64,000 nucleotides of DNA from Buddleja alternifolia (Eukaryota > Streptophyta > Magnoliopsida > Lamiales > Scrophulariaceae), in the NCBI GenBank assembly GCA_019426215.1, contig CM033408.1, positions 8,559,077 to 8,623,076 of the forward strand, given 5' to 3'. Positions 33,573 to 46,831 of this stretch are shown in pieces; positions within the stretch are counted from its first letter, which is position 1, and each line of letters starts with the position of its first letter. The notes beneath the pieces were generated by a model. That model saw nothing but the letters and a program-made list of their open reading frames with translations. It did no database searches and had not been told where the DNA came from. The translations under genes were made by a program, and so were the position numbers.

Positions 33573-36511
33573 CGTATATGTAGATGGCTTAATTGAGCTC
33601 AATTTTGTCATGTAAGCAAAATCAAATATATAAATTTCTATTAAATCTAAAAGATATTATAAATCTTTACCCAAATATATTAACAACCTCATATCTTTTT
33701 TGGATAAAGTTAGACTAACTAAAAGATGTATTTTTTAAAACATGTGTCTTTATTCAAAATTTAAATTTTGAATTCAATTATATTGCATCTATATATATAT
33801 GTATGTATGTATGTATATATATATATATTCTTATAATTTAGAGTTTTTAAATTCATAAGAAAAAATTTCATTGGTTGAATGATATTTATGGGTGTTAGAT
33901 CTTTTGAATTTTTAAATTATTCATGAACGATTTTCTTATCACATTTAACTAACTCCTTAACTAAAGGAAGATTTTATTTTCATTAGCTTAAGATACATAT
34001 TAATCCCATAATTATAGGAAGATTTTATTTTCATTAGCTAAAAATACGTATTAATCCCAAAATTAATGGAATTATACGGTTAAAAAGGAAAATGCCACGT
34101 CTCAGGTTTTACCTCTTGATTAATTCTTTTCATTTTAGTTATAAAAACTTATTAACCATGCCATATTTTTGTTGCTTCACAAATCGATTTCTTGGTTCTC
34201 AAAATTCACGAATTTTTCTTCTACATACATTGATTTGGTTTGGGTACGTAATCAGATACTTTATTTTTACAATTTCGTTTTAATCTTTCAATAGTTTTGA
34301 ATATCTACTCTTTGAATTTTGTTTCATTGTCTTCATTTAACTTAGTAAACATTATGATCTTCTGTAAATTTCCTCTTCTTCTGTTTAATTTATTTAATCA
34401 TAATTGGTTTAGTTTTATGCTCAGTCGATTCAAAGACATTCATTGCTTTTCATTAATTTTTTTCTTTTCTTTTTTTCTTATTAATTTAGTTAACTTTTCT
34501 TATTTAACTCATTGTTTTCTATTTTTTTTTCTTTCTTTCTAACCTGAATTTGTCATTTTCATTTCCCACACCATATTTGATTAATTTTTGAAATTTTTTT
34601 CGTTCGTGATTTTTCAAATTTTTCTTTTTGGAATTTATAATCTGAATTTGTTATTTCCCACGCCAAATGTGATTCATTTTTTAATTTTGTTTATTCTTGA
34701 TCTTTCAACTTTTTTTTTTGGAATTTATATTCTTTAATTTTTATTTGATTATCTGACTTTAATTTACTTTTGTTTTTTAGGATTTTGCGAGAATTTCCTC
34801 TCTTCTTATTTGTTTTCAGTTCTTGCTCCATAGAGAGGAAAGAATCCATTGTTTTTCTCATGTTATTTATTTAATTCTTAAGCTATATATGTTTTTCTCC
34901 ATTTGTCTTTTAATTTTTCTTCTTAATTCATTTGAAATTATATTGATCTAATAGGTTGAAGCTTGAAAGAATTCGCATTACTATTCAGTTTATCTTTGTT
35001 TTTAAATTAATTGGGTATATCACCTGATATGTTGGCTGTTTAGTTTTTCAATCAATTTTATTTCTTTTTCTCGAAAAAAAAAACTCAAAACAATTTTAAT
35101 TTGGAATTTGCTTTTCAATTTTTTGGTTGTTTTGAAAATTATTCAGATGTGTTTGTACGATTATTTTTTGTTCTATCTTTAGCTTATAGAAAATGGTGAA
35201 TTCTAAATCACACTGTATATTGCATTTTTCGTTGTTCTACTCCTTTGTGAGTTTAGGTCCAATAAATCATAGGATTAAAGTCAGTCATGTGATTTTACAA
35301 TATTATTGAAAAAATCTTTTTTATTATATATAGAAAATTAACAAACATTAAATATTACATGATCCTTAAGCTTGATTCTTTTTCAAAACTTTTTTACTTC
35401 GATATTTTCATGTAGCTTTTTCTTGAATACTCACTTTAATATTTTTCTCGGGACCTTTTTTGCACTTAGTAAGTTGATTATTTTACTGTTTATTGTAAAA
35501 TTCTCATGCTATGTTATTTCTAATTAGAAATTTTCTATTGGATATCCTTTTGAAAAATTTCAAGGAAATAGTAAATAATAAGTGATTTTTCCTTTATGGA
35601 TTAGATAATATAATGTTTGAAAATTGATTTCTTCTTTATATGTTTATTTCTTTGTGGATTTCAATAAAGCACCTAATTAGAAATTTTCTATTGGATATCC
35701 TTTTGAAAATTTTCAAGGAAATAGTAAATAATATTAGTGATTTTTCCTTTATGGACTAGATAATATAATGTTTGAAAATTGATTTCTTCTTTATATGTTT
35801 ATTTCTTTGTGGATTTCAATAAAGCACTGCAGTCAGATTTACTATTTTGTTAGCACTATTATTATTATTATTATTATTGTTGTTGTTGTTGTTGCGCTTT
35901 CTAATTTTGATTTAATTCTTGTTCAATATAGTCCAATTCTTTTAAGATTTTAGCAAGTTTGATATTCAACTTGATTTGCTCTAAAATGATATCTTATCTT
36001 GAGACATGCTTTATGTAAAGTGTTGTCAATGGGTGTCAACTTACTCTCTTTGGTCATTAATTCCATGACTATAGCTATAGGGCATGTTACTAATGCAATT
36101 GCTACTTATTACATTTGAGTTTAGCCAAGGAGCATCAGTTTTATAGGATCATATTCAACCATGAATTTGTATTTAGCAAATAAAGATTTATTCAGTTCAA
36201 TACATAATTCTCACTAATTACAATTTGAAAAGAAAGACAACTACCACATTATTAGGCGCTTAAATATTACTTAACATAATATGCACAATTACAAATAGTA
36301 CTTTATGTTTACATGTAAATTACTTTAGATGAAGAAAAATGATTTAATTAATAAATTGTGATAACAAAATAAAAATTGAAATGATGACTAAGTTCCTATA
36401 AGAATACATAAATACTTTGTGTACAACTACTTATTTTTGACTCATACTTTTTTATTATATTATTTATATTAAATATAAATTGTCAAAAACTTGATTTAGT
36501 GATATTGTATA
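33573..36511. other. T-rich non-coding stretch
   Basis: No gene is recognised. The plus strand is strongly T-rich with short direct duplications: about 155 bp twice at 35519-35826 (core ATTTTCTATTGGATATCC), about 100 bp twice near 34545-34735 (TTTTTGGAATTTATA), and an ATT/GTT microsatellite near 35858-35895. A 54-base segment near 36201 recurs at 39706. Part of it may be the body of the Helitron that ends at 39977. Confidence 0.45.
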
Positions 36512-39500
36512 TGTCAGGCCCCAAAATTTGGTCATAAAAGACCCAACTTGAACCTTTCAATGAAGTAGTCCAATCCAAAATCTAACACACTTCGACAATT
36601 TATCTAGTAAAGTCATGACCCTAACGTCAACCAACATATTACGTAACTTACTATTCATGGCTCAATTTGAACTTTGCAATTATCGCCTCTAGGATTTGCC
36701 CAAGTCTGCACTCACGATCCTCAGAGCTAGTCCAACTACTCAAGTCACCTCTAACTGGAAGGAAGTAATGAAATACGTAAGCAAAGGCTTAGTGAGTGCC
36801 AGTGCTTGTGTGCAAGTTGCTTAAAATAGTTTTTAGACCCAAATGATAAATTAGTGAGGGAAAAACAATAATAGTTTTGTTGATTTTCAAAGGATCATTG
36901 AAATCCTAAATAAGAAAAGCAATTTGTGATCATAGTAACAATTAAGCAATAGCTAGTATGAGACAAAGGTCTTAGTATATGCACGATGAGGTTTTGTCAA
37001 ATATCATTGAAACATGCTTGGAAAAAATTACATTCATGATAAAGCTGGAACAATCGGTGGCATGATATTTAAGTTTCAAAACATGCATTTTAAAAAGCAT
37101 GTAGTTCAATGCAAGTATCACGTACAAGACATGTTTAAGTAACACGTACAACACATGTTTATATAACACGTACAAGACACGCTTAAGCAGTAGGGGGCCA
37201 TGTTAGCAATACCATCGCGTTCGATGATTTACCCATAGCACTTTGGGTCCCGCTGCTTCTCCCTTATCACCCCTGAACACGCGGCTTAAAAGCCATCACC
37301 TTATGCCTCCCCACGCAGGCTCGCGATGCCCGATTTGGTCATATCCGGAGTATGCCACACGATAAATGACCCATGCACCCTCAGAGCACTCCGTCCTAGG
37401 TGCATGGATCTGGACGTGAATAGCGGGAGCTGTTTAAGACCGCAAGCCCATGCTTGACCGGCCGAACCCTGCCCTATCCATCGCCCGACCTTGGGCCCAA
37501 CACAACCACGTCAGATGCAACACGTCACAAGAACACCATCACGACAAATGATCACGATATAAGACCAGTGATGGAGTAATTTCACAAAAATCATAAAACC
37601 GATGTTTATTTCGAAATCATTCTTGTATAAATTATGCATCTGAAATAAGTATGCAATCACGTATGTCACGAATGATGCAATGAAGCATTTTAGCTCACGA
37701 TGAAATATCTAATCGAGCAAATAGTTTTCAGAATTTCCTTAAAAGAATGTTTTCCTCGAATTCATTTTCACAAAACATGCCTGAACAATTACTTTTGCAA
37801 GATACGTGTTTGAAAACATTCATGCAGGTAATAGTTGGTGCCAAGAATTGGTGAATGTAAAATGAGTCCTGAATTTGATTTGAAAGTGTTGAAACTCATT
37901 TTCATGTCAAGTATTCAAAGCATGTTGAAAGTACATAGATATATACATGACGTATTCCTTCCAGTTTTGAAAGACATATAACTATAATTTTGAGAGGCAA
38001 CTCACAGTACTCTTCCGAGCCACTTAGGATTGTCGTTGAGCAAACTTCCAACACTACCTGCTAATCCGAAGATCATATTAGAATCTTATTCTATAATATC
38101 ATATCTTAATAATCTAGCCGACGTACCCTATAATCCTGTGAACTATAGGATCAAGACTAAAGTGTACTACACTCCTAAGAAAATTAGGCTGCAACCAGTT
38201 TAAATTAAATTCAAATATTACAAAATCCTTAAGAAAACAGTTTTGCGCCGTTGAAGTTTAGAAATTGTTAAAATTCATTAGATATAAGTTTAAATCTGAA
38301 ATTTTCCAAACATATAAAAAACACGTGAAGGAAGATTGAATAAAAAATTCTGAAACAATGGGCATTTCTAAGTAGGTGTTTTGATCATCGAACCCAGGCT
38401 TTACTGAAATCATTTTGAACATAGGCAGGTTGCATTATATAATTTTTATAAAATCCCCTGTTTAATGAAAACTTCCAAAATTTGTATACAGTATTCCCAT
38501 AAGACCCAAATTATCCCTGTAAAATTTTGAATCAAAATTAATATATGTAAATATAACATTTGAATGCCCAAACACAACTTTCCCTGAAATCGTGTAAGAC
38601 TCTAGCAGTCTACGTTTGACAATTTGACAAAATTCATCAAATTTCCAAAAATCTCAAATTTTTCCAGATATGCACAAAACATGCCCAAGTATCTACAGAA
38701 AACGTGTCAAAGAATAATTGGGTAGTTTGTCCCTTAAATCAATTTCAGAACTGAAGCAGATGAGGGAGTTCGAATTTACAGCCCCTTTTCTTTAACATCT
38801 TTGTTATCAACATGCATGTAAACTTTCTTCCATTAAATATCAAAACCAACATCTACGCACTACAATCACAGATAGATTTCAAGAATCCAACTAATTATAT
38901 GCACATGCAACAATATACATTCCAACTCTTAGATTTCTTGGTAATAAACAAATGGGTTTTGAGTATCTACCTTTGATTGACCTTCTAAGAAGAACACGGT
39001 GGAAAGAATTCCTAAAATTGAAGGATGCTGATTGTAATTATATACAGCTGCTGCGTGGAGTTGGACAGACCCATTTCCCCCTTTTCTTTTGTCTTGAAGT
39101 TGAATAGAGTAACTAAAAGGAGAGAGACATAACTAAGGGTCTTTATATAGACCTACCATGAGGGGGTTTGTGCAATTTCCTCTTTCCTTGCTTTTTGTTT
39201 AAATCCCTAAGTTCAATCATTTATCAATTAAGTCCCTCATAGATATGAACTAATAGCTAAGGTTTTCTTCTTGTCAAAATTAACAATTGGCATGTTAATA
39301 CAATTACATAATAATCAAGTAATCTACTTACTTGGAGATAATATTAGTACACATTTAGTCAAATAATTTTCAATTCCTATGGAGAAATAACATGACACAA
39401 AATTGAATTACAAAACTATTAAACTCATACATAAAAATATACAGATATAGATATCACAAGAATACCACCATTTTCTTAAGATTGTAACAAAATAGTCACT

Positions 39501-39642
39501 ACTTGAAGCATCGTTATTGTGGAAACCACAATTGTTACACTTTCCTAATTTTACGAAAATACCACAATTTTAAATTATTCTAACCGCGCATTCGTAAACA
39601 TACAATGGAACCATATTGCACGAAAATGGGAGGGTTATCACA
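36512..39642 (-). mobile_element. Solo LTR of about 3.1 kb
   Basis: The segment begins TGTCAGGCCCC, ends GGTTATCACA, and is flanked by GTATA on both sides (36507-36511 and 39643-39647). TG...CA ends with a 5-base duplication are the signature of LTR retrotransposon integration. Read on the minus strand it starts TGTGATAACCCTCCC and has a TATA box (CTATATAAAGACCC near 39150), so the LTR is probably in minus orientation. No internal retrotransposon genes are present, so it is best read as a solo LTR left by recombination. Confidence 0.8.
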
Positions 39643-39951
39643 GTATATGCTATAGTAAGTCTCAAATGTAATTTTGATGCTCTATTATAAAGAAATAATA
39701 CATAATTCTCACTAAGTACAATTTGAAAAGAAAGACAACTACCACATTTATTTTATTAATATTATTAATAGTATTTTATTATTTTTTAAACGAAATATAT
39801 GAGTTAATACTCATATAAAGAAACTATTACATGATAATCACTTAACTCTAATCATTTCTTTTTTTAAAATTTAATTATATTATAAATAACTAAATTATTT
39901 AACGATAGATATATATTTTTTTCAAATACTTTTTTACATATCCAGTCTTCT

Positions 39952-39977
39952 GTGCCGTGGCACGGGGTTACGTCTAG
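39952..39977 (+). mobile_element. Helitron 3' terminus
   Basis: GTGCCGTGGCAC forms a short hairpin at 39952-39963, ten bases follow, and then CTAG at 39974-39977 before a T. Hairpin, short spacer, CTRR and a T insertion site are the Helitron 3' signature. The 5' TC end was not found; the solo LTR at 36512-39642 would be nested in it. Confidence 0.65.
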
Positions 39978-40684
39978 TTTTATGAAGAATTGGAGAACAA
40001 TCCATTCTCAACAAATATATCGACCACATGTGCAAGTGAGGAGTCTTTATCCTACCTAATATTAAATGAGATTATTTTATGTGATTCAATTGTAAAGTCC
40101 TAATATAACTATACATCTTATAGTTGTAGATATCTGTAATTTATTTTTATTATTTATTTTTGAATCTTTTACTTTTAAAAAGTTGAATTAAATAATGATA
40201 GTTTAGGTATGTCAAAAATTTCAAGAAATGACTCATACCTTTATAATAGAATAGATAGATAGATAAACATGCATCAAGCATGCATCACAGCTAGTTCATA
40301 TTACTCTATTTTGGCAAAACTATCGTTCCATTTGTTATTGTACAAAACCAAGCTATTTATTAAGAAACTTTTTTTTCTTTTGAACAACTATTAAATTAAT
40401 TTTTTATAGTACAATGAATTTTCTATTTCAAAACGGTGGCATGTCTCCTATTTGATTCCTTACATACATACTACGTATAAAATTTAAACAATTTATATAC
40501 TTAAAGAATATTTTTTTTGCATGAGTGAAATAAAGAATTCAGACTGTTCTTGTAATGGTCATTTTGACAGTTTCCAAATGAGTAAATAGTTTAATTTTTT
40601 TTAAAGAAATCAAAAGCGACGGGATTGTAGATGTAGGGATGAAAATTAAAACAATTGACATATTAGAGACAAATAGGCCTTTTT

Positions 40685-41068
40685 TCCGGTAACATACACT
40701 TTTCTCCCCTGAACTATACCTTTTGTACCAAATACCCCCTGAACTGTAGAAAACTACACTTATTCCCTTCAATTGCATGGAATTGTCTCTATCACCCTTA
40801 ACCATTATTTTTCCTTTCTATTTCATTTTCTCCACCATTTTTTTATTTTTTGCAAGGTTTGTTTTCTTACATAAATAGTTAAAATAATCCAAAGCATTAA
40901 AATTAATTAATTAAAATAATAATTTGTAATAATGTTTTAGCACAAACGTTAAATTAACATGGTGATCAAAACACATTATATCAATGTTTAAAAAAATTCA
41001 ACTAATGCGTTGTGACAAAATTAAATTAATTCAAATAGATTTAAATATGTTTTATGTATATTTTTATA

Positions 41069-41110
<42 letters not shown>

Positions 41111-41612
41111 CTTTTAAATAAGAGGGTGTAAGGATGTGAATATTTTTGGTTAATTTAAATATAATCTGTTAGCATTAATTTTGAGACATATATTTTAGTA
41201 AATTAGCCTATTAAAAATACACATATATGTAGTAAGATAAAATACATAAAAAATATCTGTTATAATTAATTTGATTTTGTAACGATGTATTAATAGAATT
41301 TCATCATACATTAATACAATGTGATCTCACTAAATTAATTTATTATTATTGCTAAAAATATTACAATATATTATTATGAAAAATTAGTTATAGTGCATTC
41401 GGTAAATTTTAACTAATCTATGTAAGAGGAAAAAAAATGTGAAAAAGAAATAATGGTGGAGAAAATGAAAAATGAAATAAAAATTTAATGGTTAAGGGTA
41501 ATGAAGACAATTTCATGCAATTGAGGGAGGGTAATTGTATTTTTCTATAATTCAGGGGGTGTTTGGTACAAAGGATATAATTCAATGGAGTAAAGTGTAT
41601 TTTACCCTCTCT
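40685..41612. mobile_element. Non-autonomous inverted-repeat element of about 0.93 kb
   Basis: The ends are inverted for about 170 bases: GGTAACATACACTTTTCTCC, then TACCAAATACCCCCTGAACT, against AGGGGGTGTTTGGTACAAAG, then GTGTATTTTACC. The interior is AT-rich with a (GT)n run at 41083-41107 and has no coding. Superfamily and target duplication are unresolved. Confidence 0.75.
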
Positions 41613-42394
41613 TTTTTTAATTAATCAATTACAATGTACATGTTATGAATATCAAATTGTAAGAAATTAGAATCAATTAACAACTATGACACCCAGTTAA
41701 CAGAAAGTAGATATAAGCCCACGTATTTTTGGCGGGAGTAAAACCAATAACTCGGGCCTACTCAATTAACAGAAAATAGATAAAAACCCACATATTTTCG
41801 GTGAGAATAGCCTCACCAAACCAAATAGTTATTGGCTCTTTAAATTCTTTTCAAACTCCTTACTCTAATCACTCGTTGCCTATGATGCACGGACACAGAT
41901 ATGTGAATTTTTAGTAATATTAATGCACACGCGGCTAAAACATGAATATGCATGTGTATTTTTTCTTTTCTCTCTGTAACGGGCGCAATGCGGGTCTGAT
42001 ATTACAAGGGATGATTTTTTGGGAAAATGAGGCAAATGGGCTTAAAATGCACAATGTCCTCATCACATAGCCCCCATTCTCAAAATAGACCTCCCCCATA
42101 GTCCTCATCCAAATATTCAACTTGAAATACCTATTTTGCCCTTAATTTTTTTTATACTAATAATAATAAGAAGAAATTCAATTTTTACTTCATACCTAAA
42201 TTAACCTTGATACTCCAATTTTATCCCAGTATCGGTTTGCCTCCAATTCAACTCCAAATTACGTCGTTCCATCGTCTACAACTTGGCCGTTTCGATTGGC
42301 CGTTCCGTTCGTTCCCAAATTGGGCCCGTAATATCCCAACGGTGTAGAGGTAAGATAAATGAGAGAATGTTATTAAGAATTTGATTGTTTGAAT
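41613..42394. other. Non-coding stretch
   Basis: I see no gene. A phrase with CCCACGTATTTTTGGCGGGA recurs in altered form about 65 bases later, so a short duplication is present near 41700-41810. Confidence 0.4.
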
Positions 42395-42775
42395 TTGTTG
42401 GTTGAGTAAAAGTTTGATTGAATGAATTTGTTGGAGATTTTGATAAATTATGTAAACAAGGTGTTCGACAAAATATTTGATAGAGATTTTCTCATTAGTT
42501 TGCATTGAATGGGGTGTTTTTAGGCTCTTAGCATGTGATTTTGTGATTGTAGCATTAATTGGATTGTTATTTGTGTGTTGAAAGTTTGATTGTTTGAATT
42601 TGTTGGAGATATAGATGAATTATGTAGAGAAGGTGTTCGACGAAATGCTTGATAGAGATTTTCTCATTAGTTTGCATTGAGTAGGGTGTTTTCAGGCTCT
42701 TAGCATGTGATTTTGTGATTGTAGCATTAATTCGATTGTTATTTGTGTGTTGGAAGTTTGATTGTTTGAATTTGT
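42395..42775. repeat. Tandem duplication of about 180 bp carrying a PPR-motif relic
   Basis: Two copies share GGTGTTCGACAAAATATTTG or GGTGTTCGACGAAATGCTTG, TTCTCATTAGTTTGCATTGA and TAGCATGTGATTTTGTGATT. The first phrase translates to VFDE/KM-D-RD, the start of a PPR motif. The same relic appears on the opposite strand near 47317, 47461 and 48981. Confidence 0.75.
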
Positions 42776-43006
42776 TGGATATTCTCTTGTGAAATAAGTT
42801 TGAGTATTTGTTTGATATTGTATTTGATCCATTTGATCTATTTGATCTACCTCTTTAAGTCAATTTGATTTATGGCTTCAATTTTTGATAATGATTTTGT
42901 TAAATTTGAGATAATGGTTGACTTGAAAAAAGGGAAAAAAAATAATGGTGTATTATGTGTACAATATAACATAAATTACTAGCATTTTGATGTCATTCGT
43001 TACTAA

Positions 43007-43207
43007 TTGTATTATATAATAACTGTGTTTGTCTATTTTTTTAGGAAAATGTCCAATTTTTTGATATACTATTCATACGATGGTGAGTGGAATGTGAAAG
43101 CGGGAGACTTTGGAGCACGACAATGTGAATGGTTGTCAAGGAATAATTATAAAATGCTAAGTTTTCTGCTAATTGGAGTTCATCCAAAGTCGATGACACG
43201 TTCCTAG
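43007..43207 (+). pseudogene. Possible N-terminal fragment of a Mutator-type protein
   Basis: The frame gives MSNFLIYYSYDGEWNVKAGDF, resembling the start of some MURA-type transposases (a PB1-like stretch with DGEW). Nothing downstream supports a full gene, and the next 60 codons do not match. The call is weak. Confidence 0.25.
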
Positions 43208-43249
43208 TGAGTCGTCTGAGTGGATCCTCCCCGCTGAAATAGAGGCAAA

Positions 43250-44440
43250 TGTTGTTGAAGCTCCTCCTTGCGTAGAAAAGTGTGGAGCGATTCGGAAATT
43301 ATGATATCAATCTGGTGGAGAAAAAGGAAAAAGCCACAAAAAACGTGTGAAAGATCCATCAACCTACTAAACAATTGTTTTGTATTTTTTATGTGAAGAT
43401 TCTTTCTCTAGAGACATTAGTAGCTCAACATTGTAATATATACACTAGTAGTTACAATAGTTTTGATTGACATTTGTGTTTCCCAATATATATATGTATA
43501 TCATGTGTCAATGTGTACATATACAACATATTTATCTAAAGGATATTGCTACATATGTAATTTTAATAATTTCAATTTATGGATTGTGATGAACTATAAC
43601 TACTTAAGTAATGTTTAATATAAAACCATCCGACATAGTTTATTATGATGGATAATAATAATATATTCATTTTCTATTCTAAATAATATATTCATTTTCT
43701 AATCCAAACCATTAACCCTAATCCCTAAGCCCCCCTTGCGTAGAAAAGCGTGGAGCGATTCGGAAACTACGATATCAATCTGGTGGAAAAAAGGGGAAAA
43801 ACCACAAAAAATGTGTGAAAGATCCATCAACCTTCTAAACAATTGTATTGTATTGTGTATTTTGTAATTTTTATGTGATGATTCTTTCTCTAAAGACATT
43901 AGTAGCTCAACATTGTAATATATACATTAGTGGTTACGATTGTGATGAACTATATCTACTTAAGTAATATTTAATATAAAACCATCCGTCATAGTTTATT
44001 ATAATGAATAATAATAATACTATATTCATTTTCTATTCTAAACCATTAACCCTAAACCCTAATCCCTAAACCCTAAATTGTAAATCCTAAACCCTAAACT
44101 GTAAATCCTAAACCCTCCTTGCGTAGAAAAGCGTGGAGCGATTCGGAAACTACGATATCAATCTGGTGGAGAAAAGGGAAAAGCCACAAAAAATGTGTGA
44201 AAGATCCATCAACCTTCTAAACAATTGTTTTGTATTGTGTATTTTGTATTTTTTATGTGATGATTTTTTTTCTAGAGACATTAGTAGCTCAACATTGTAA
44301 TATATACATTAATAGTTACAATTGTGATGAACTATAACTAATTAAGTAATGTTTAATATAAAACCATCCGACATAGTTCATTATGATGGATAATAATAAT
44401 ATATTAATTTTCTATTCTAAATAATATATTCAATTTCTAT
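43250..44440. repeat. Three direct repeats of about 385-470 bp
   Basis: Copies begin near 43266, 43735 and 44118 with CTTGCGTAGAAAAG, TGTGGAGCGATTCGGAAA-type sequence, continue through GAAAGATCCATCAACCTTCT and GACATTAGTAGCTCAACATT, and end in AAAACCATCCGACATAGTT. Parts of the unit appear inverted at about 47915-48070. Confidence 0.85.
44045..44112. repeat. Short telomere-like tract
   Basis: Degenerate CCCTAAA units (ACCCTAAACCCTAATCCC, then AAACCCTAAATTG) occur here, with smaller relics near 43708 and 44450. They sit inside the direct repeats above. Confidence 0.7.
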
Positions 44441-45002
44441 TCTAAACCATTAACCCTAAACCAATAAACCTAATCCCTTAACAGTAAAAAGAAAGAAAAG
44501 ATAAGAATATATATTGTAAGGGCCTATGGGCAAGAATAAATATTGTGTAATAGTGAAAAGTGGTGAAAAAAGAAAAATAGGTTAAAAAAAAAAATTTGTT
44601 CGGCACCATTGTGCCGAGTAGCCTGCCTAAGGCAGGATACTTGGCACCATGGTGCCAAATTTTCGGCACCATGGTGCCAGGCAAACTGCCCTAGGCAGGA
44701 TACTCGGCACCATGGTGTCGAGTATCCTACCTTAGGCAGAGTACTTGGCACCGTGGTGCCGAACAAATTTCGCCTAATTTAAAATTTCCCGCCCAATTGA
44801 TTTTTGAATTTTTTGCATCTTTAATACACTTTTTACCCATTCATACACATTCAATATTCTCAAAAAAAAATCCCTCCCTTATTTCCCTCATTGCAAAAAC
44901 GTTCCAAGCTTCCAAAGTAGAGAAAAAAAAAGTCCCTCATTGCAAAGAAGACGTCCATCCCGTCCCATCCCGTCAATCCCGAGTAAGTTATCTCTAATCT
45001 TA

Positions 45003-46200
45003 TCTAGTTTTAGTAGTTAAGTTTTGATGAAACGGGTTGAATTTATAACCAAAGTGAATTAGTTGTTAATAAGGTTTAAGGAGAGATTACTTTCATGCAA
45101 TTTTACGGGGAAAAATTATGATTCTATTGTTTCTTTGTATAACCTTGGCCTTATTTGTTGTTTATTGATTAATTGAGTCGGAAAAATAAAATCTTTAGTT
45201 AGTTTTAGTAGCCAATTTTATGGGCAAAATTTATCATTATATTGTTTATTTGCGACTTTGTTGTTTCTTTGTGGGTAAAGATGGATAGCCTTGGAGATAG
45301 AACATTGTTTCTTGAGGATGAATGTTGTATGTGGGTAACTTCAAGCAAAATGGGGTGCAGGAAAAATTGCATCTACTTTACACATTACAGAGTAGATGAA
45401 TGGTTTGTATATGAAATGGAAACAACTCAAATTTTTCTAGCTTCTGGAAATGGAAATTGGGAAACGAAGAAACGGGACGAACCAATGGAAGACGAACCTA
45501 ACTAATTTCAAGGCAATGGCTCAATCCCACTTCCAAAATCTTGTCATAAAATCACAGGCGTTGGATCATGCTAAGTGAAGTTAAGTTTTGGTAGTCAAGT
45601 TTTGATGAAACGGGTTGAATTTATAACCAAAGTGAATTCGTTGTTAATAAGGTTTAAGGAGAGATTACATTCATGCAATTTTACGGGGGAAAATTATGAT
45701 GCTATTGTTTCTTTGTATTACCTTGGCCTTAATTGTTGTTTATTGATTAATTGAGTCAGAAAAATGAAATCTTTAGTTAGTTTTAGTAGTCAATTTTATG
45801 GGCAAAATTTATCATTATATTGTTTGTTTGCAACTTTGTGTAATCTTGACATTATGTGTTGTTTATTGACTAATTGCATTGACAAAAAATTTACCTTAAA
45901 AAAATAATGGTTCTTATTGTTTGATTGTGTAGCATTGACATTATTTGATCCGTGTGTAACACTAGTTTATTCAAGTTCTTGCCAATGCAATTTCTGAGTC
46001 AAAAAACGGGAATCTTTGTTAATTTTTGGTCGTAATTTTTTTTGATGAAATGGGTTGAATCAATAACCAAAGTGAACCCTATGATAATAAGGTAACTATT
46101 GTTTGTGTTTGTTTGTATAATCTTGGCATTATTTGTTGTTAATTGATTAATTGCATTGATAAATTTTCACCATAAAAAATTATGGTTCTTATTGTTTGAT
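45003..46200. repeat. Direct repeats around the captured DUF295 fragment
   Basis: A block of about 250 bp with TTTGATGAAACGGGTTGAAT, ATAACCAAAGTGAATT and TCATGCAATTTTACGGGG lies on both sides of the DUF295 frame (45003-45260 and 45585-45845), with a third, weaker copy at about 46030-46200. Confidence 0.8.
45242..45505 (+). pseudogene. Captured DUF295 (F-box-associated) C-terminal fragment
   Basis: The frame gives WVKMDSLGDRTLFLEDE, then MGCRKNCIYFTHY. This matches the end of DUF295/KIB-type beta-propeller proteins, where a sLGdraLFlg stretch is followed by the g.kgNcIYFtdd motif. Only about 80 residues are present; the F-box and the rest of the propeller are missing. It lies inside an inverted-repeat element, so it is probably a captured host fragment. 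A start at 45281 is possible. Function is unlikely. Confidence 0.6.
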
Positions 46201-46251
46201 TGAGCATTGACATGATTTGATCCTTATCCTATAGATATAAAAATCGACAAC

Positions 46252-46416
46252 ATGACTGAGAAAAATAGTATGATTCAGCTGTTGAATATCATCATACAAG
46301 AGAGAGACAATGAAGTGAAGCAACAACATGACTATGATGACTTTGACGATTTCCATCGATCCAACAATTCTGAAAGCGAGGATGAGGCATTTGGTGTGGA
46401 GTGTGATCGCATTTAA
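46252..46416 (+). CDS. Small acidic open frame, unknown
   Basis: This 54-residue frame starts MTEKNSMIQLLNII and ends in a very acidic stretch (DYDDFDDF, SESEDEAFG). An acceptor-like TATAG lies 19 bases before the ATG, so it could be a last exon. No family is recognised; it may also be chance. Confidence 0.25.
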   Translation: MTEKNSMIQLLNIIIQERDNEVKQQHDYDDFDDFHRSNNSESEDEAFGVECDRI

Positions 46417-46831
46417 TGAAAATGTTGTTTAAATTGTTAATTGTGTGTAATTTTCATAACCAGTAGAGACAATTTCATAGTTTGTGTAAAATGTTTAATG
46501 TTGTTTAAATTGTTAATTGTGTGTAATATTTGCTACTTGTAGAGACAATTTCCCAATTTGTGTGTAATGTTTACTTTTGTGCAATGCTATAATTCGTGTG
46601 TAATCTTTAATATTGCGTTAATTGCGATAGTTCTAACAAAACGATGCAGAGTACATGTCATCCAACTTTGCATTATATTCAAAATAGACGGTAATATTGT
46701 TTTGTACGATCTAAAACATGTCATATATTCAACAACCTCTGTACATGTCCACTCCAGCTGAGATTCACACAAAAATACACATCAATAATTTAACTAGATA
46801 AACATTATTATGAGAGTGAAGAGGGTGGTGC

